From Ruminococcus sp. (GTDB lineage Bacteria; Bacillota; Clostridia; Oscillospirales; Ruminococcaceae), in NCBI GenBank assembly GCA_017460665.1, contig JAFUAO010000017.1:1-64000 (forward strand): DNA of 64,000 bases, read 5' to 3'. A program made the position numbers and the translations under genes. The notes beneath the pieces were generated by a model. The model was not told the DNA's origin and made no database searches. It worked only from the letters and a program-made list of their open reading frames with translations. The first letter of the stretch is position 1. The number at the start of each line of letters is the position of its first letter. This document shows positions 16,801 to 26,258 of this stretch, one piece after another.

Positions 16801-17787
16801 TCAGTCCCGTGTAACAGTTCTCTCCGGGTGACAGGCCCCGCAGGGAGAGTAGCCCTCGCCGATCAGCTCCTCGTAGCTGCCGCTGTACTCCTGCCGGTTC
16901 TTTTCGGAGATCTTCTGCACACTGTCACAGTCCGGAAGGTGGATCTTCATGGAGCTTGTATTCAGCACGAAGTCGCAGTCATCCGGCGGAGAATAGCTCT
17001 CCTCGGCGGCCGTCACCTGCTCCTCCGGATCGGTCTGGACAAGGGAGCGGTCAGCAAGCCAGTTGTCCCCTGTTGCGTAGTCGATATGGACTCCCGGATA
17101 GGCATTGTAGCAGAACACGCAGAAGCACACGCCCTCGCCGCTGTCCTCCACGGAATAGGCCTCCATGAGGACTCCCCGGGCAAGGAGCTCCTCCCCGGAA
17201 AAGATCGGCGTCACCCGGTAGAGGACGTGGCCGCCGGTCCGGTGGACGTAGGAGGCCACCTCATTCTCATAGGGCAGCATACCCTCGGTGTTGGACCAGC
17301 GTGTCCCGGTGATCAGGTTGCGCTCGTTGGCGTTCTCACCGGTGAGCTGATAGCCCTGCAAATGGCAGCGGTTGTACAGGTACTTCCCGTCAACGAAGTC
17401 GTACTTATCGTAGTGCCAGCCCGTAGGCTTCACTGCACCGATCGAGCCACGCTTCTCCGTGGGCATGGTCTCCTGACAGACGCAGGAGAAGGTCACGCCG
17501 CAGCGCCCAAGGCTGTCCAGCTCGGAGTAGTACTCAAAGGGCTCCCTCCTGATCTCGCTCTTCGTGAAATAGGGGAAGTTCCCGTTGACCTCCACGCTGG
17601 GAGAGCCTGAGAACTCCGGTATCTCGGAGAGATCGAAGGTGCCGCTCTCCTCCGGGAGCTCCCCTGAATGAGAGCTCTCGATGCCGGGAAACGTGAATTG
17701 TGTCACGCTGGCCTCGGTCTGAGGCAGCACCTGACAGCCGCAGAGCGTCAGGGTCAAAATTGCGGAGATCAATGCTCTCGCTCTCAT
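16801..17787 (-). CDS. Secreted lipoprotein DNA/RNA non-specific endonuclease
   Basis: About 328 residues. A lipobox (TLTLCGC) follows a short signal, then a linker. The beta-beta-alpha-Me nuclease core has YNRCHLQGYQLTGENANERN, in which NRCH replaces the DRGH of the family, as in Firmicutes EndA-like nucleases. The tail HLPDCDSVQKI ... GYSPCGACHP is the small Cys/His metal-binding module often found C-terminal to secreted nucleases. It should degrade DNA or RNA outside the cell. The ATG at 17787 leaves a normal seven-base gap to GGAGG; another ATG at 17793 sits too close. Confidence 0.88.
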   Translation of the reverse strand: MRARALISAILTLTLCGCQVLPQTEASVTQFTFPGIESSHSGELPEESGTFDLSEIPEFSGSPSVEVNGNFPYFTKSEIRREPFEYYSELDSLGRCGVTFSCVCQETMPTEKRGSIGAVKPTGWHYDKYDFVDGKYLYNRCHLQGYQLTGENANERNLITGTRWSNTEGMLPYENEVASYVHRTGGHVLYRVTPIFSGEELLARGVLMEAYSVEDSGEGVCFCVFCYNAYPGVHIDYATGDNWLADRSLVQTDPEEQVTAAEESYSPPDDCDFVLNTSSMKIHLPDCDSVQKISEKNRQEYSGSYEELIGEGYSPCGACHPERTVTRD

Positions 17788-17809
17788 CCTCATCCCTCCT
17801 TCCGACTTC

Positions 17810-17838
17810 ATTATACCACGGATCCGTCCCGTATGCAA
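17810..17838 (-). promoter_or_regulatory. Promoter of the nuclease gene
   Basis: Minus strand TTGCAT-N17-TATAAT with TGG before the -10. Confidence 0.75.
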
Positions 17839-17870
17839 GAAAGACCGCAGCAGATCTCTCCGCTGCGGTC
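17838..17870 (-). terminator. Terminator after the WG-repeat dockerin gene
   Basis: 9-bp stem GACCGCAGC/GCTGCGGTC followed on the minus strand by TTTCTT. Its end overlaps the -35 of the nuclease promoter. Confidence 0.75.
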
Positions 17871-17877
17871 AAAAAAC

Positions 17878-20800
17878 TTATTGCTCGTCGAGGCCCTCGT
17901 CCATGTATTGAGCGAAGGTCTTCTTTCCGCCGGTCTGGACGAATGAGTAGTACCTCAGTGCCAGTGAAGCGTCAGCCGCATTGAGCTGGCCGTCGCCGTC
18001 AAGGTCGCCAAAGCTCCTGTCCTCGTCGGTGAGAGCCTCACCGCCGCCGGTCTGTATGATAGCGTATGCCACAAGTATGTCGGAGGCGTCAGTTGCATCG
18101 ACTTTTCCGTCGCCGTTGTAGTCGCCACGCTCAGCATTCGTTCTGTCGTACTTGGGTACATCGTAATCGTATGCTGTAGTTACGGCAGGCTCTGTCGTTG
18201 CCGGAGCAGCCGTCGTCACATCAGATGCCGCTGTGGTCTGGGCTGCTGTGGTGGTAGTTGCAGGAGCAGCCGTTGTGGTGACTGTCGTGGTAGTGGTAGT
18301 CTCAACAGGATCGTCGGTCTCCTTGATGATGAAGGGACGGATCTTGTTGTCCTGGGTCCTTGCATAGAGGAGCAGGCTGCCGTCAGGGAGCTCTCTCAGC
18401 TTGTCGGTGTACTCCTGAGCAAGGATAGTTTTCAGGTCTTTCTTCGTTCCAACTACTGCATTTGCGTTGAATGAGAGTATATCCGTATACTCGATAGGAA
18501 CGATGATGTTGTTATTTGCGTCTGCAACGCCCTGCAAGCCGTCCTTCTGGACGATGTACAGGTCTCCTGCTGCAAAGGCAAAATCGTAGCCATACTTCTC
18601 GGTCATCTCGTTGAAGCGGTCCTTGCCGGTGAAGTCGAAGGCCTTGATACGCTTGGACATATCAGCAAAGCTGTAAGAAATGAAAACATAGCCGTTTTTG
18701 TTCATGGCGCAGCCCATTTCCTTGTAGTTCTCATCTCCGCTGAACATTGGATCTGCGATGACAATGCCGTTTATGTCGATGATACCGTAGGAATTGCGCT
18801 CATAGGTCCTTGTGACGTCGACATACTGTTCGGTATCCCAGTCGTACTGCTTCTCTGTGACCTCGACCTGGCGGCGTACCCTTACTGTTGAGATGCCGTC
18901 GATGAATTTGAATGCATCCAGAGCGTATTCATAGATCAAATTGCCCTCATTGTCGCAGAGCTGCCACTTGCCTTCCTTGAAGACCTGGATCCTGGTGTCG
19001 GTTATCGTCAGAGCTGCATCTACGTCTAACTGCTCGTTCAATTCAGGCCTGAAGCTGGAAATAGGAAGGATATCGTCGTTCAATCGGAAATAGGTACCGT
19101 CAACGTGCTCCCATTCTCCTGTGTCATTGTCCCTCTCAGAATAGCCGTTCAGCATTATGGAAACATACTGTGCGCTGCGGGGACGGATCATCTCTGTTCC
19201 GTCGATCTTGATGATGCCGTAGTATGCCTCGCCTGACGACCACAGATCGCCGTCGTCCTCCTGATCGGACTTATCGTAAACGGTGACTACTGAATAGTCG
19301 CTGAGGAAGGTATCGACGTTGTCGTAAAGGCCCTCCTGAGTGAACTCGATAGAGTCTGTCTCAGAGTTGTAAACGATCGTCTTAGTATCGCTGTCACGGT
19401 GCCAGTTGAGGGTGAGCCTTGTCAGATAAGCGGAGCCTGTTCCGCCGTTGTACTGATAATCTCCCTCCCAATCCTGGAGGATATTGCCGTAGTAGTCAGC
19501 GATCTGGGTGCGTCCGTCCTTGACGAGTATGACAACGTCCCTAGCGAAGCTGACATTATCGTACTCAGGCTGGAAAACAACGCCTGTTCCGGGCTTGTAA
19601 AGACCCATTTTCCTGCTGCCGTTCTCGTCGGCCTCAGCGCTGTAGTAGCTCCAGTTGCCCTCATATCTGCCGGGAACGTCAGCCTCCAGCAGGTTCATCT
19701 GAGCGTCGTAAACGCTGAACTTGGTATGCTCGGCATCTGCGAAGATGTTGTATCTTCCGGACTCGGTATACTCGAAATCGCCGTTCTCAAGGGGAACATA
19801 GCCGCCAACGATGTCCAGCGTGTAGCTGGTCAGGTCCTCGGGTATGTCTGCGGTCTTATTGCCGGAGTAGTCGACTGCGGCGAAGGGACCGTCCTCCTCG
19901 AATCTTACGATAGCGATGTCGGGATCTGCTGACTCGGTGTAGCTGTAGAGGTCGGTGACGTTCAGCATCTTGCCGCTGGGATTTACGGTGTACTTCCATG
20001 AAACTGAGATCTGGTCGTCAGCCTCGATCTCCTCATTATAGTAGTCCTCAAAGGTGCTAAGGGTAACTGAGTTATACCAGCTTTCACAGCTAAAGTAATT
20101 GACTATGACAGTGCTGCCCTCGATCTGCTGAGGTATGTCTATGGGAGTTATAGTCTGGAAGTCGGTGCTGATCGAATAATAAGTCTCGTCCTTCTGCCAG
20201 ATACTGTTGTACCTTCCGGAGGACAGGAACTCGTAATCGAAATCCTGTGCAATGAGCTCCAGCTTACCGTTGTACAGATCTGTTCCGCTGATGAGATAGT
20301 CGTTACTGTCTATGGAGAACGTTTCGATCGGACCGAAGGTCTTGAGCTCGTTGTACTGGTCGTCAACAACGATGTTGGTATCGCCGTAGGTCACGATGTA
20401 CTTGTAGAGCCAGCCCTCCTCGGGATCCCGGAACTGGAAGCTCCTCACACGGTCAGCGTCCTGATAGTAGACCTTTCCGTCGCCGCCGATAAGGGTGTAC
20501 TTGGTCTTTTCGTCCACCTTTCTGTTGATAGAGAACTTATCATTGCTGCTGATAGAGATAGAGCTGCAGCCCTCTGCAACAGGCTTTAGTGAAGCGTCAA
20601 GGAGAGAGTAGGTGCCGTCGTCAGCCTGTACACGGAAATAGCCGCCCTTGAAATGATAGTACTTCTTCGCCCACTCCAAGCCGTCCTCGGGATAGTAGTC
20701 GTTGTCCATGGAGTTTGTCCAGTAGAACTCGTTAATAGGCTCATAGTAGACCATTCCGCAGATCTGTGAGTAAGTATCGCTCACCTTCTTGCCGTCAGCA

Positions 20801-21438
20801 TCGGTGAGGTAGTCGCCCTCAGCGGTGTGTACCATGAGGTACTTGCCGTCGCTGGAGGTGAAGATGTGCTCGTACTCCGCATCAGGCGCAAGGATCACCT
20901 TGCCTGTCTTGTCGATGACTCCCATGATCTGCGAGTCGCCTGTGCCTGTGAATACTGCGTAGAAGCCCTCACTCATCCAAACGATGCTGTCGTACTTCTC
21001 TGAGACTACCTTGCCGTCGTTGTCCATGAGGGCGAACTTATCGCCGATGCCGGCGATGAACACGCTGTCCTCCGTGGAGAGCTGGTAGTTGGGGTCGAAA
21101 TAATCGAATGAGAAGCCTGACGGCGTCGGAGACAGATAGTTGTACTGTCCCAGTGTCGTGGAGGAATAGGTGTAAACGCCGGTTATGCCCTCCTCAAGGC
21201 TGATCAGCTTCTTGCTGCCGTCCTTGTCGATGACGACGAGCTGATCTGTGCTGGCAAAAGACTCAGCGGTCCCGTTTTCGATGAGTATGTCCTTGTCATA
21301 CATACTTACCATAGAATCGAAATCGTTCTCGGTGAGCCTCTCACCGACATAGGCTGCGTTGGTGCCAAGGATCATAGTGTTGGCCATAACAGCCGCTGCC
21401 GCTGTGAACGAAACTAGCTTTCTTAGCTGTCTGTTCAA
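17878..21438 (-). CDS. Giant secreted WG-repeat-like protein with Thr-rich linker and dockerin
   Basis: About 1186 residues. Signal peptide (LVSFTAAAAVMANTMILGTNAAY) comes first. A ~1000-residue beta-rich body follows, with recurrent units of the form YGIIDxNGxxI / GVIDKTGKVI / LCDNEGNLI that resemble WG (KWG) repeats. A linker rich in Thr and Ala (residues about 1060-1110) leads to a C-terminal type I dockerin: YNGDGKVDATDASDILVAYA and LDGDGQLNAADASLALRYYS. No catalytic motif is visible; adhesion or substrate binding is the best guess. TTG at 21438 is preferred because AAAAGGAG lies eight bases before it; GTG at 21447 is an alternative. Last of a surface operon with the ligase-like and PBP genes. 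Confidence 0.8.
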   Translation of the reverse strand: MNRQLRKLVSFTAAAAVMANTMILGTNAAYVGERLTENDFDSMVSMYDKDILIENGTAESFASTDQLVVIDKDGSKKLISLEEGITGVYTYSSTTLGQYNYLSPTPSGFSFDYFDPNYQLSTEDSVFIAGIGDKFALMDNDGKVVSEKYDSIVWMSEGFYAVFTGTGDSQIMGVIDKTGKVILAPDAEYEHIFTSSDGKYLMVHTAEGDYLTDADGKKVSDTYSQICGMVYYEPINEFYWTNSMDNDYYPEDGLEWAKKYYHFKGGYFRVQADDGTYSLLDASLKPVAEGCSSISISSNDKFSINRKVDEKTKYTLIGGDGKVYYQDADRVRSFQFRDPEEGWLYKYIVTYGDTNIVVDDQYNELKTFGPIETFSIDSNDYLISGTDLYNGKLELIAQDFDYEFLSSGRYNSIWQKDETYYSISTDFQTITPIDIPQQIEGSTVIVNYFSCESWYNSVTLSTFEDYYNEEIEADDQISVSWKYTVNPSGKMLNVTDLYSYTESADPDIAIVRFEEDGPFAAVDYSGNKTADIPEDLTSYTLDIVGGYVPLENGDFEYTESGRYNIFADAEHTKFSVYDAQMNLLEADVPGRYEGNWSYYSAEADENGSRKMGLYKPGTGVVFQPEYDNVSFARDVVILVKDGRTQIADYYGNILQDWEGDYQYNGGTGSAYLTRLTLNWHRDSDTKTIVYNSETDSIEFTQEGLYDNVDTFLSDYSVVTVYDKSDQEDDGDLWSSGEAYYGIIKIDGTEMIRPRSAQYVSIMLNGYSERDNDTGEWEHVDGTYFRLNDDILPISSFRPELNEQLDVDAALTITDTRIQVFKEGKWQLCDNEGNLIYEYALDAFKFIDGISTVRVRRQVEVTEKQYDWDTEQYVDVTRTYERNSYGIIDINGIVIADPMFSGDENYKEMGCAMNKNGYVFISYSFADMSKRIKAFDFTGKDRFNEMTEKYGYDFAFAAGDLYIVQKDGLQGVADANNNIIVPIEYTDILSFNANAVVGTKKDLKTILAQEYTDKLRELPDGSLLLYARTQDNKIRPFIIKETDDPVETTTTTTVTTTAAPATTTTAAQTTAASDVTTAAPATTEPAVTTAYDYDVPKYDRTNAERGDYNGDGKVDATDASDILVAYAIIQTGGGEALTDEDRSFGDLDGDGQLNAADASLALRYYSFVQTGGKKTFAQYMDEGLDEQ

Positions 21439-21512
21439 GATAACCACTCCTTTTCTGTCAGCCGCTTGCTAAGAAACGGCTTTTTTATATCAAGGGTCTC
21501 CCCATTGATAGC

Positions 21513-23186
21513 TTAGCTGTGTATAGGGCAGCTCTCTGGCAGAGCTCCCTGCTTATAGTAGCCTGTCTCCGTTGAGGGACAGCGGTCGCAGGCCAGCCCT
21601 CCTGACAGGGTGCAGAACTCAGCCTCCACCACGTCCGGATCCGGGTCGAAGGCCGCCTTCTCCCAGGGGATCTGCTCAAAGATCGCCCTCCAGACCGTTG
21701 CAGGAGGCTTGTACTCCACGCCCTCGATAGAGGCTCCTGCCTGATCGTAGCCGATCCACACCGCAGCACAGAGCTCGGCGGTGCCGCCCACGAAGAGCCT
21801 GTCCGAATCCTGACCGTAGCCGTTGTCCACGGTGCCGGTCTTGCCGATCACCTCACGGCCGTCGCTGAGCCGGGCGGCGGAAGCTATGCCGTCGTCCTTG
21901 CTGATGTTATAATAGAGCAGCCGGTCCATGATCCAGGCATCCTCACCGGTCATGGCCTGACGGGGCTGCCGCTTATTCTCCAAGATGACATCGCCGTTTT
22001 CGTCCGTGACCCTTGTGTAGAATGAGGGCGCCGTGTAAGCTCCGCCGCTGCCAAAGACCTGATATGCCGCCGCCAGCTCCGCCACGGAGACTCCTCTGCT
22101 CAGGTACCCCAGAGCCATATTCGGAACGTCCACGTCCGCCGGCTCAAGGGTGGTAAAGCCCAGACTTTCGGTGAGAAAGTCGAAGCTGCGCTGAGGTCCG
22201 GCCTCAATGACCAGCTTCACGGGGACGGTATTTTTCGACTGGCGGAGAGCGTAGGTCACGGTTATGCTGCCGTCGTAGACACGGTCGTAGTTCCGAGGCC
22301 ACTCCTCCTGATCGGTGCTCAGCTCCGGTATGGGAGAGTCGTCCACCAGTGTCGAGAAGCCGATCCGCCCGTCGATAAGTGCCGGGGCATAGACCGAAAG
22401 AGGCTTTATGGAGGAACCGATCGGGTGGAGGGTCCTCCAAGCCCTGTTGTAGGCCAGATCTCCGTTGTTGCCTCCGGTCATGGCCACCACGTTCCCGCTG
22501 TAGTCCAGCGCTGCGAAGGCCGACTGGGGGAAGCTCTCGGAATAGCTGTCTGTGAAGGTGCTCTTCTCGCTGTAGACCCGGTCTGCGGCAGACTGCACAT
22601 CAGTCCGGAGGGGGGTCTCAACGGTGACTCCGCTGCTGTACAGGATCCGGAAGGCTTCGTTCCGGGAGATCCCACGCTCTAAGGCGAGGTCGTCAGCGAT
22701 CTGGTCGGTCATCGCATCAAGGTAGGCGCTCTCCGGGATCCGGCTGGCCTCATGAGCGTGAGGGCTGAAAATGCCGCTGTTTTTCTTAGGATCAAGTGCA
22801 GCAGAGCTGCTTTCCGGGTCGGCGGCTATCGAAGCAAGGGCCGCCCATTGGTCCTCGTCAAGGGAGGAGGCGTATCTCCCGAAAAATACCACCGAGGCAA
22901 GGCCTGCGCCGAAGATGTTCTCGCCGAACCATATCCCGTCTGCGGCCTGAGGAGAGACCTCCACGCCGGCGGCCTTGCAGACCTTCTCAAGGCCTGTCCG
23001 GGAGACCTTTTCGCCGTCGATCGGATAGATCCCTGCGGTGGGGAGTTCGAGCTCACTGCCGTCGGCGGCGATGATCTTTGGAGAGGAAAAGCTCTCCGGA
23101 GGGGCCGGCGATGAGCTGTCTGCGCATGAAAAGACTGAGAGCGAGAGCCCGGCGCTCACCAGAAATGCGGCTTTCCTACTGAACAT
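21513..23186 (-). CDS. Penicillin-binding transpeptidase with a decayed glycosyltransferase remnant
   Basis: 557 residues. Signal with FSC lipobox (residues 19-21) suggests a lipoprotein anchor instead of a transmembrane helix. Residues about 85-135 (FGENIFGAGLASVVFFGRYA..LDEDQWAALASIAADP) resemble only the C-terminal half of a GT51 transglycosylase. The front half with the catalytic glutamates is missing. The transpeptidase has SxxK at S258-K261 (GSSIKP), SxN at 317-319 (SKN) and KTG at 449-451. It should cross-link peptidoglycan outside the membrane but not polymerise glycan. It overlaps the ligase gene by 11 bases and has AAGGAGG upstream. Confidence 0.88.
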   Translation of the reverse strand: MFSRKAAFLVSAGLSLSVFSCADSSSPAPPESFSSPKIIAADGSELELPTAGIYPIDGEKVSRTGLEKVCKAAGVEVSPQAADGIWFGENIFGAGLASVVFFGRYASSLDEDQWAALASIAADPESSSAALDPKKNSGIFSPHAHEASRIPESAYLDAMTDQIADDLALERGISRNEAFRILYSSGVTVETPLRTDVQSAADRVYSEKSTFTDSYSESFPQSAFAALDYSGNVVAMTGGNNGDLAYNRAWRTLHPIGSSIKPLSVYAPALIDGRIGFSTLVDDSPIPELSTDQEEWPRNYDRVYDGSITVTYALRQSKNTVPVKLVIEAGPQRSFDFLTESLGFTTLEPADVDVPNMALGYLSRGVSVAELAAAYQVFGSGGAYTAPSFYTRVTDENGDVILENKRQPRQAMTGEDAWIMDRLLYYNISKDDGIASAARLSDGREVIGKTGTVDNGYGQDSDRLFVGGTAELCAAVWIGYDQAGASIEGVEYKPPATVWRAIFEQIPWEKAAFDPDPDVVEAEFCTLSGGLACDRCPSTETGYYKQGALPESCPIHS

Positions 23187-25032
23187 GAGGATCCTCCTTC
23201 CCGGTCAGGATCAGGCTCCACAAAACTCCGAAGTTCAGCCAGAAAAACGGCGCTGTAGTCACTGAGCTGTCGTTTACGATAGAGATCACCATGTAGCCGC
23301 AGGCTCCTGTGAAAAGGCACAAAAGCAGGCAGTCCTCCGAGGAGACCTCTCCCCTTTTCAGTCTCAGCAGCTTGGCACCGCCCCTGAGAACGGCTCCCCC
23401 GAAGAGGCATAGCACGGCCAAAAGTGCGATGATGCCGCTGGTCACGGCGATCTGGAGGTACAGGCTGTGGGGCTTGTCGATGATGATACGGGAGGTGCCG
23501 TTGGTGACGCAGAGGCCGGCAAGGTCGTTCTGGACGAAGCAGAACGGGAAGCTCCCGGCGCCCTTGCCGATTAGGACGCACTCCTTTAGGATAGGCAGGG
23601 AATTCAGCCAAATATAGCCTCTTCCCGTGGCAAAGCCGTAGTAGCGTGTCAGGGGCGACTCCGCCATGGGAGCCGTGGGGAGGTCGTCGGTCAGGGCGGC
23701 GTTCTGGACGATCGCCTTGACGCCATTCGTCGTGACTGCAAAATCCAAGGTGGTCCTGTAGCCGCAGTCGATATACAGCACGCCTTCATGGACCACGGCG
23801 GTGATATTCGTATTTGTGGGAACGTCGTGTATGATCACGCTCTCGGCGGTCTGCTGATCGGAGACCAGCGGCTGGCCGTCGCCGGAACGAACGAAGATCC
23901 CCTGTCCCTCCGCTGTGGGAGGAGTTATGAAATACTCGGTCTCACGGCCGACCAGGTGGACCGTGCTGCCGCTGACGGAGACGCTCTTCAGCCAATAGGC
24001 CTCCTCGCCGGCGGAATAGGAGCCCTCGTTGGAGGCGCTCTTCATAAGGTTCCCTAAAAACTCGCTGCCCGTTGCGAAATTCACGCACAAGGCCAGCACC
24101 GCAAAGGCACAGGCTCCGGCAGCGGCGGCCTTCACCGGAAGGATTCCCTTGACCAGTGCATAGGCCGTCAGGAGCACCAGCTCCCCAGCCATGATGTAGA
24201 AGGCAGCGGTGGAGTTGGTCATGATCCCCACAGCCAGCGCTCCGGCGGAGAGGATAGCTGCTCCAAGGCGATATATTGGCTTTTTTGCGGTCATGAGGAA
24301 GTACACCGCAAGGGGGAAGGCAAGAGTGAAAAAGCTGCCGGTGTAGTTGGAGTTGTAGAACATCAAAATGACCTCACGGAAGTCATTGGCAGCCTCAAGG
24401 CTGGCGGCGTTCTCACGGAACTGAGCCGGTGCGATCAGGTACTTCATGAAGGGCAGCTCCATCAGAGGCGTGACGGTGTACTCGAAGAACGAGGCCGCTG
24501 TCACCACGGTCAGCAGGACCAGCAGGGCCTTCTCGTAGAAGCGGCGGATCCGCCTTCCGGTGATGAAATTCGCTCCGAAAAGGAAGAGCACGACGTAGGC
24601 GAAGATCGCCGCAGAGCCCTCGAATTCGGTGCATACGCCCAGCAGCCCCACCTCTCTGTTGGCTGACAGGAGGGATGAGATCACGTTCAGCAGCAGGTAG
24701 ATCCCGGCGCAGACTGCCAGCGGGACCCCCTTTTTCGTATAGATGAGGTTATCCCGGCAGGGGCGGTCCGGGAACAGCCTCTCGCCTAGAGCATAGGCGC
24801 ATATAACTATAGCTATGATAACGTAAAAAATTTCCTTACAGTATAAGAACCAGTCGGCGTACAGGCCGTCGCTGCTGGCGAAGATCTCCAGCGAGCGGCC
24901 GGTGAGCTCCTCGATGTGCAGCCTTGCAAGGAATATCCCGGCAAAAACTGCGCAGATAACGGCACAGACCAGCCACACCCGGTATCCCGGGATCTCCGGC
25001 GGAGTGGCAGGTCTTTTTGACATTTTTGACAT
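23176..25032 (-). CDS. O-antigen ligase/Wzy-like polytopic membrane protein
   Basis: 618 residues with about ten to twelve hydrophobic helices. A large extracellular loop (about 330-480) ends before KGAGSFPFCF. The GxGxgsF motif in that region and the closing H in KPHSLYLQIAVTSGI match the WaaL/Wzy superfamily (H-N/S-x-x-L). These enzymes transfer or polymerise lipid-linked glycans. With the transpeptidase downstream it suggests assembly of a wall glycan or teichoic-like polymer. First gene of the operon; the ATG has CGAGG upstream. Confidence 0.8.
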   Translation of the reverse strand: MSKMSKRPATPPEIPGYRVWLVCAVICAVFAGIFLARLHIEELTGRSLEIFASSDGLYADWFLYCKEIFYVIIAIVICAYALGERLFPDRPCRDNLIYTKKGVPLAVCAGIYLLLNVISSLLSANREVGLLGVCTEFEGSAAIFAYVVLFLFGANFITGRRIRRFYEKALLVLLTVVTAASFFEYTVTPLMELPFMKYLIAPAQFRENAASLEAANDFREVILMFYNSNYTGSFFTLAFPLAVYFLMTAKKPIYRLGAAILSAGALAVGIMTNSTAAFYIMAGELVLLTAYALVKGILPVKAAAAGACAFAVLALCVNFATGSEFLGNLMKSASNEGSYSAGEEAYWLKSVSVSGSTVHLVGRETEYFITPPTAEGQGIFVRSGDGQPLVSDQQTAESVIIHDVPTNTNITAVVHEGVLYIDCGYRTTLDFAVTTNGVKAIVQNAALTDDLPTAPMAESPLTRYYGFATGRGYIWLNSLPILKECVLIGKGAGSFPFCFVQNDLAGLCVTNGTSRIIIDKPHSLYLQIAVTSGIIALLAVLCLFGGAVLRGGAKLLRLKRGEVSSEDCLLLCLFTGACGYMVISIVNDSSVTTAPFFWLNFGVLWSLILTGKEDPHVQ

Positions 25033-25081
25033 ACTTAACGACCTCGGATACAGTATTGTTCCTGCAAATTCAGCTACAAAT

Positions 25082-25110
25082 ATTATACCACCGGTGCTAT
25101 TTTACGTCAA
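25082..25110 (-). promoter_or_regulatory. Promoter of the ligase-PBP-dockerin operon
   Basis: Minus strand TTGACG-N17-TATAAT with TGG before the -10, leader about 45 bases. Confidence 0.75.
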
Positions 25111-25142
25111 TGACTTTCATGCAGGACTTTTCCCTCTTCATG

Positions 25143-25167
25143 AAAAAAGCTCCCCGAAGCGGAGAGC
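25143..25167 (-). terminator. Terminator after the XRE membrane regulator
   Basis: 8-bp stem GCTCTCCG/CGGGGAGC with a TT(C) loop and six T on the minus strand. A second hairpin (25191-25206) precedes it. Confidence 0.75.
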
Positions 25168-25239
25168 CTTTTGCAGCTTTTTTGTTTTATGCTCCCTTTG
25201 GGGAGCTCTATGCAGGGATACGTTCCCGGCAAAGCGCCC

Positions 25240-25722
25240 TCACTTGCCGCTGCCCTCCTTATTGAGCAGCAGGGCCACCAGCTCAGCGGCGTTGCCGATC
25301 GACGCAAGGACCACCACCAAGACTATGATCAGCAGCTTCCTCACGGCAAAGCTGCTCCCTCCCGGGATCAGCAGGATCACTGCCATGGCGATCAGCGTTG
25401 ACAGCGCCATCATGGTCAGGAGCCTTTTCTCGGTGGACCTGCGGCGCTTCTCGTTCTCCTCCAAGGCCATGGAGAGGTTCTCCTCCGCCGCCTGGCTGAA
25501 GCTCTCTGTGTCGAGCCTTTCCCCGGCCACCAGCTCATTGATCGTGAAGCCGTAGAGGTCGGACAGCATGGAGAGGCACTCCACCGGCGGAAGGTAGTTC
25601 CCTGTCTCCCACCGTGAGACCGTTTTGTTCGTCACCCCCAGCTTCTCGCCGAGCTGCTCCTGAGTGAGCCCTCGCTCCTTCCGGAGCTCCTTCAAAAATC
25701 TTCCTATCCTAACAGTATCCAT
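25240..25722 (-). CDS. XRE-family regulator with membrane anchor
   Basis: 160 residues. N-terminal helix-turn-helix LTQEQLGEKLGVTNKTVSRW (residues 18-37) is of the clostridial 'NKTVSRWE.G' type. A charged coiled region and two hydrophobic segments (about 105-122 and 126-146) form the C-terminus, so the protein is likely membrane-tethered. GGAGG lies before the ATG. It stands alone with its own promoter and terminator; targets unknown. Confidence 0.88.
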   Translation of the reverse strand: MDTVRIGRFLKELRKERGLTQEQLGEKLGVTNKTVSRWETGNYLPPVECLSMLSDLYGFTINELVAGERLDTESFSQAAEENLSMALEENEKRRRSTEKRLLTMMALSTLIAMAVILLIPGGSSFAVRKLLIIVLVVVLASIGNAAELVALLLNKEGSGK

Positions 25723-25754
25723 GACGATACCTCCTTTGCTTTGATGATCTCATC

Positions 25755-25783
25755 ATAGCATTTGGCCGAAAAAAAGTCTATAC
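25755..25783 (-). promoter_or_regulatory. Promoter of the XRE membrane regulator
   Basis: Minus strand TAGACT-N17-TATGAT with TGC before the -10; the -35 is weak. Confidence 0.5.
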
Positions 25784-25823
25784 CACAAACAGCGAATTTC
25801 AGTTTTTCGCTGTTTTACGCCAA

Positions 25824-26258
25824 TTACAGGAGCATATTGAAGGGAGTCTTCCCCTCTGAGCTGTATCCTGCTCTGCGGTAAAAGTCAAGGGTAGACTGCT
25901 CCTTTGAGCCCGTCATCAGCATGATCTTGTAGCAGCCATTGTTCCTTGCTAGGTCCGCTGCGTAGTCAAGACAGGCCGTGGCATAGCCCTTTCCCCGGTG
26001 ATCCCTGTGAGTGACCACGTTCTCCACAAGAGCGAAGGGCCTGACGCTGTGGGTCAGGTTCGGCACGATCAGGCACAGGCAGGCGGAGACCACCCTCCCC
26101 TGCTCCTCATAGACCACGATGTGGTAGTTCGGGTCGGCGCAGATCGCCTCCCATGTCTCCCGGAGCTTGGGGCTGTCCGGCGGGACCTCCTTCTCATGGA
26201 GGTGAGTGTACAGCTCAAGGAGCTGCCACAGGTCCTCAGCCTTGCTCTCTCTGACCAT
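25824..26258 (-). CDS. GNAT-family N-acetyltransferase
   Basis: 144 residues. The CoA-binding motif is HRDHRGKGYATACLDYAADL (V-x-x-x-x-R-G-x-G-x-A), followed by a motif D strand and LDFYRRAGYS. Substrate unknown. The ATG overlaps the stop of the GH5 gene (TGATG), so it is coupled to it. Third and last gene of the MATE-GH5-GNAT operon. Confidence 0.88.
   Translation of the reverse strand: MVRESKAEDLWQLLELYTHLHEKEVPPDSPKLRETWEAICADPNYHIVVYEEQGRVVSACLCLIVPNLTHSVRPFALVENVVTHRDHRGKGYATACLDYAADLARNNGCYKIMLMTGSKEQSTLDFYRRAGYSSEGKTPFNMLL

Noticed and set aside
21448..21512. Terminator between the PBP and the WG-repeat dockerin gene
   Set aside because: The 5-bp AGCCG/CGGCT hairpin has its T-run on the plus strand, where no gene ends, so it does not separate the minus-strand genes.
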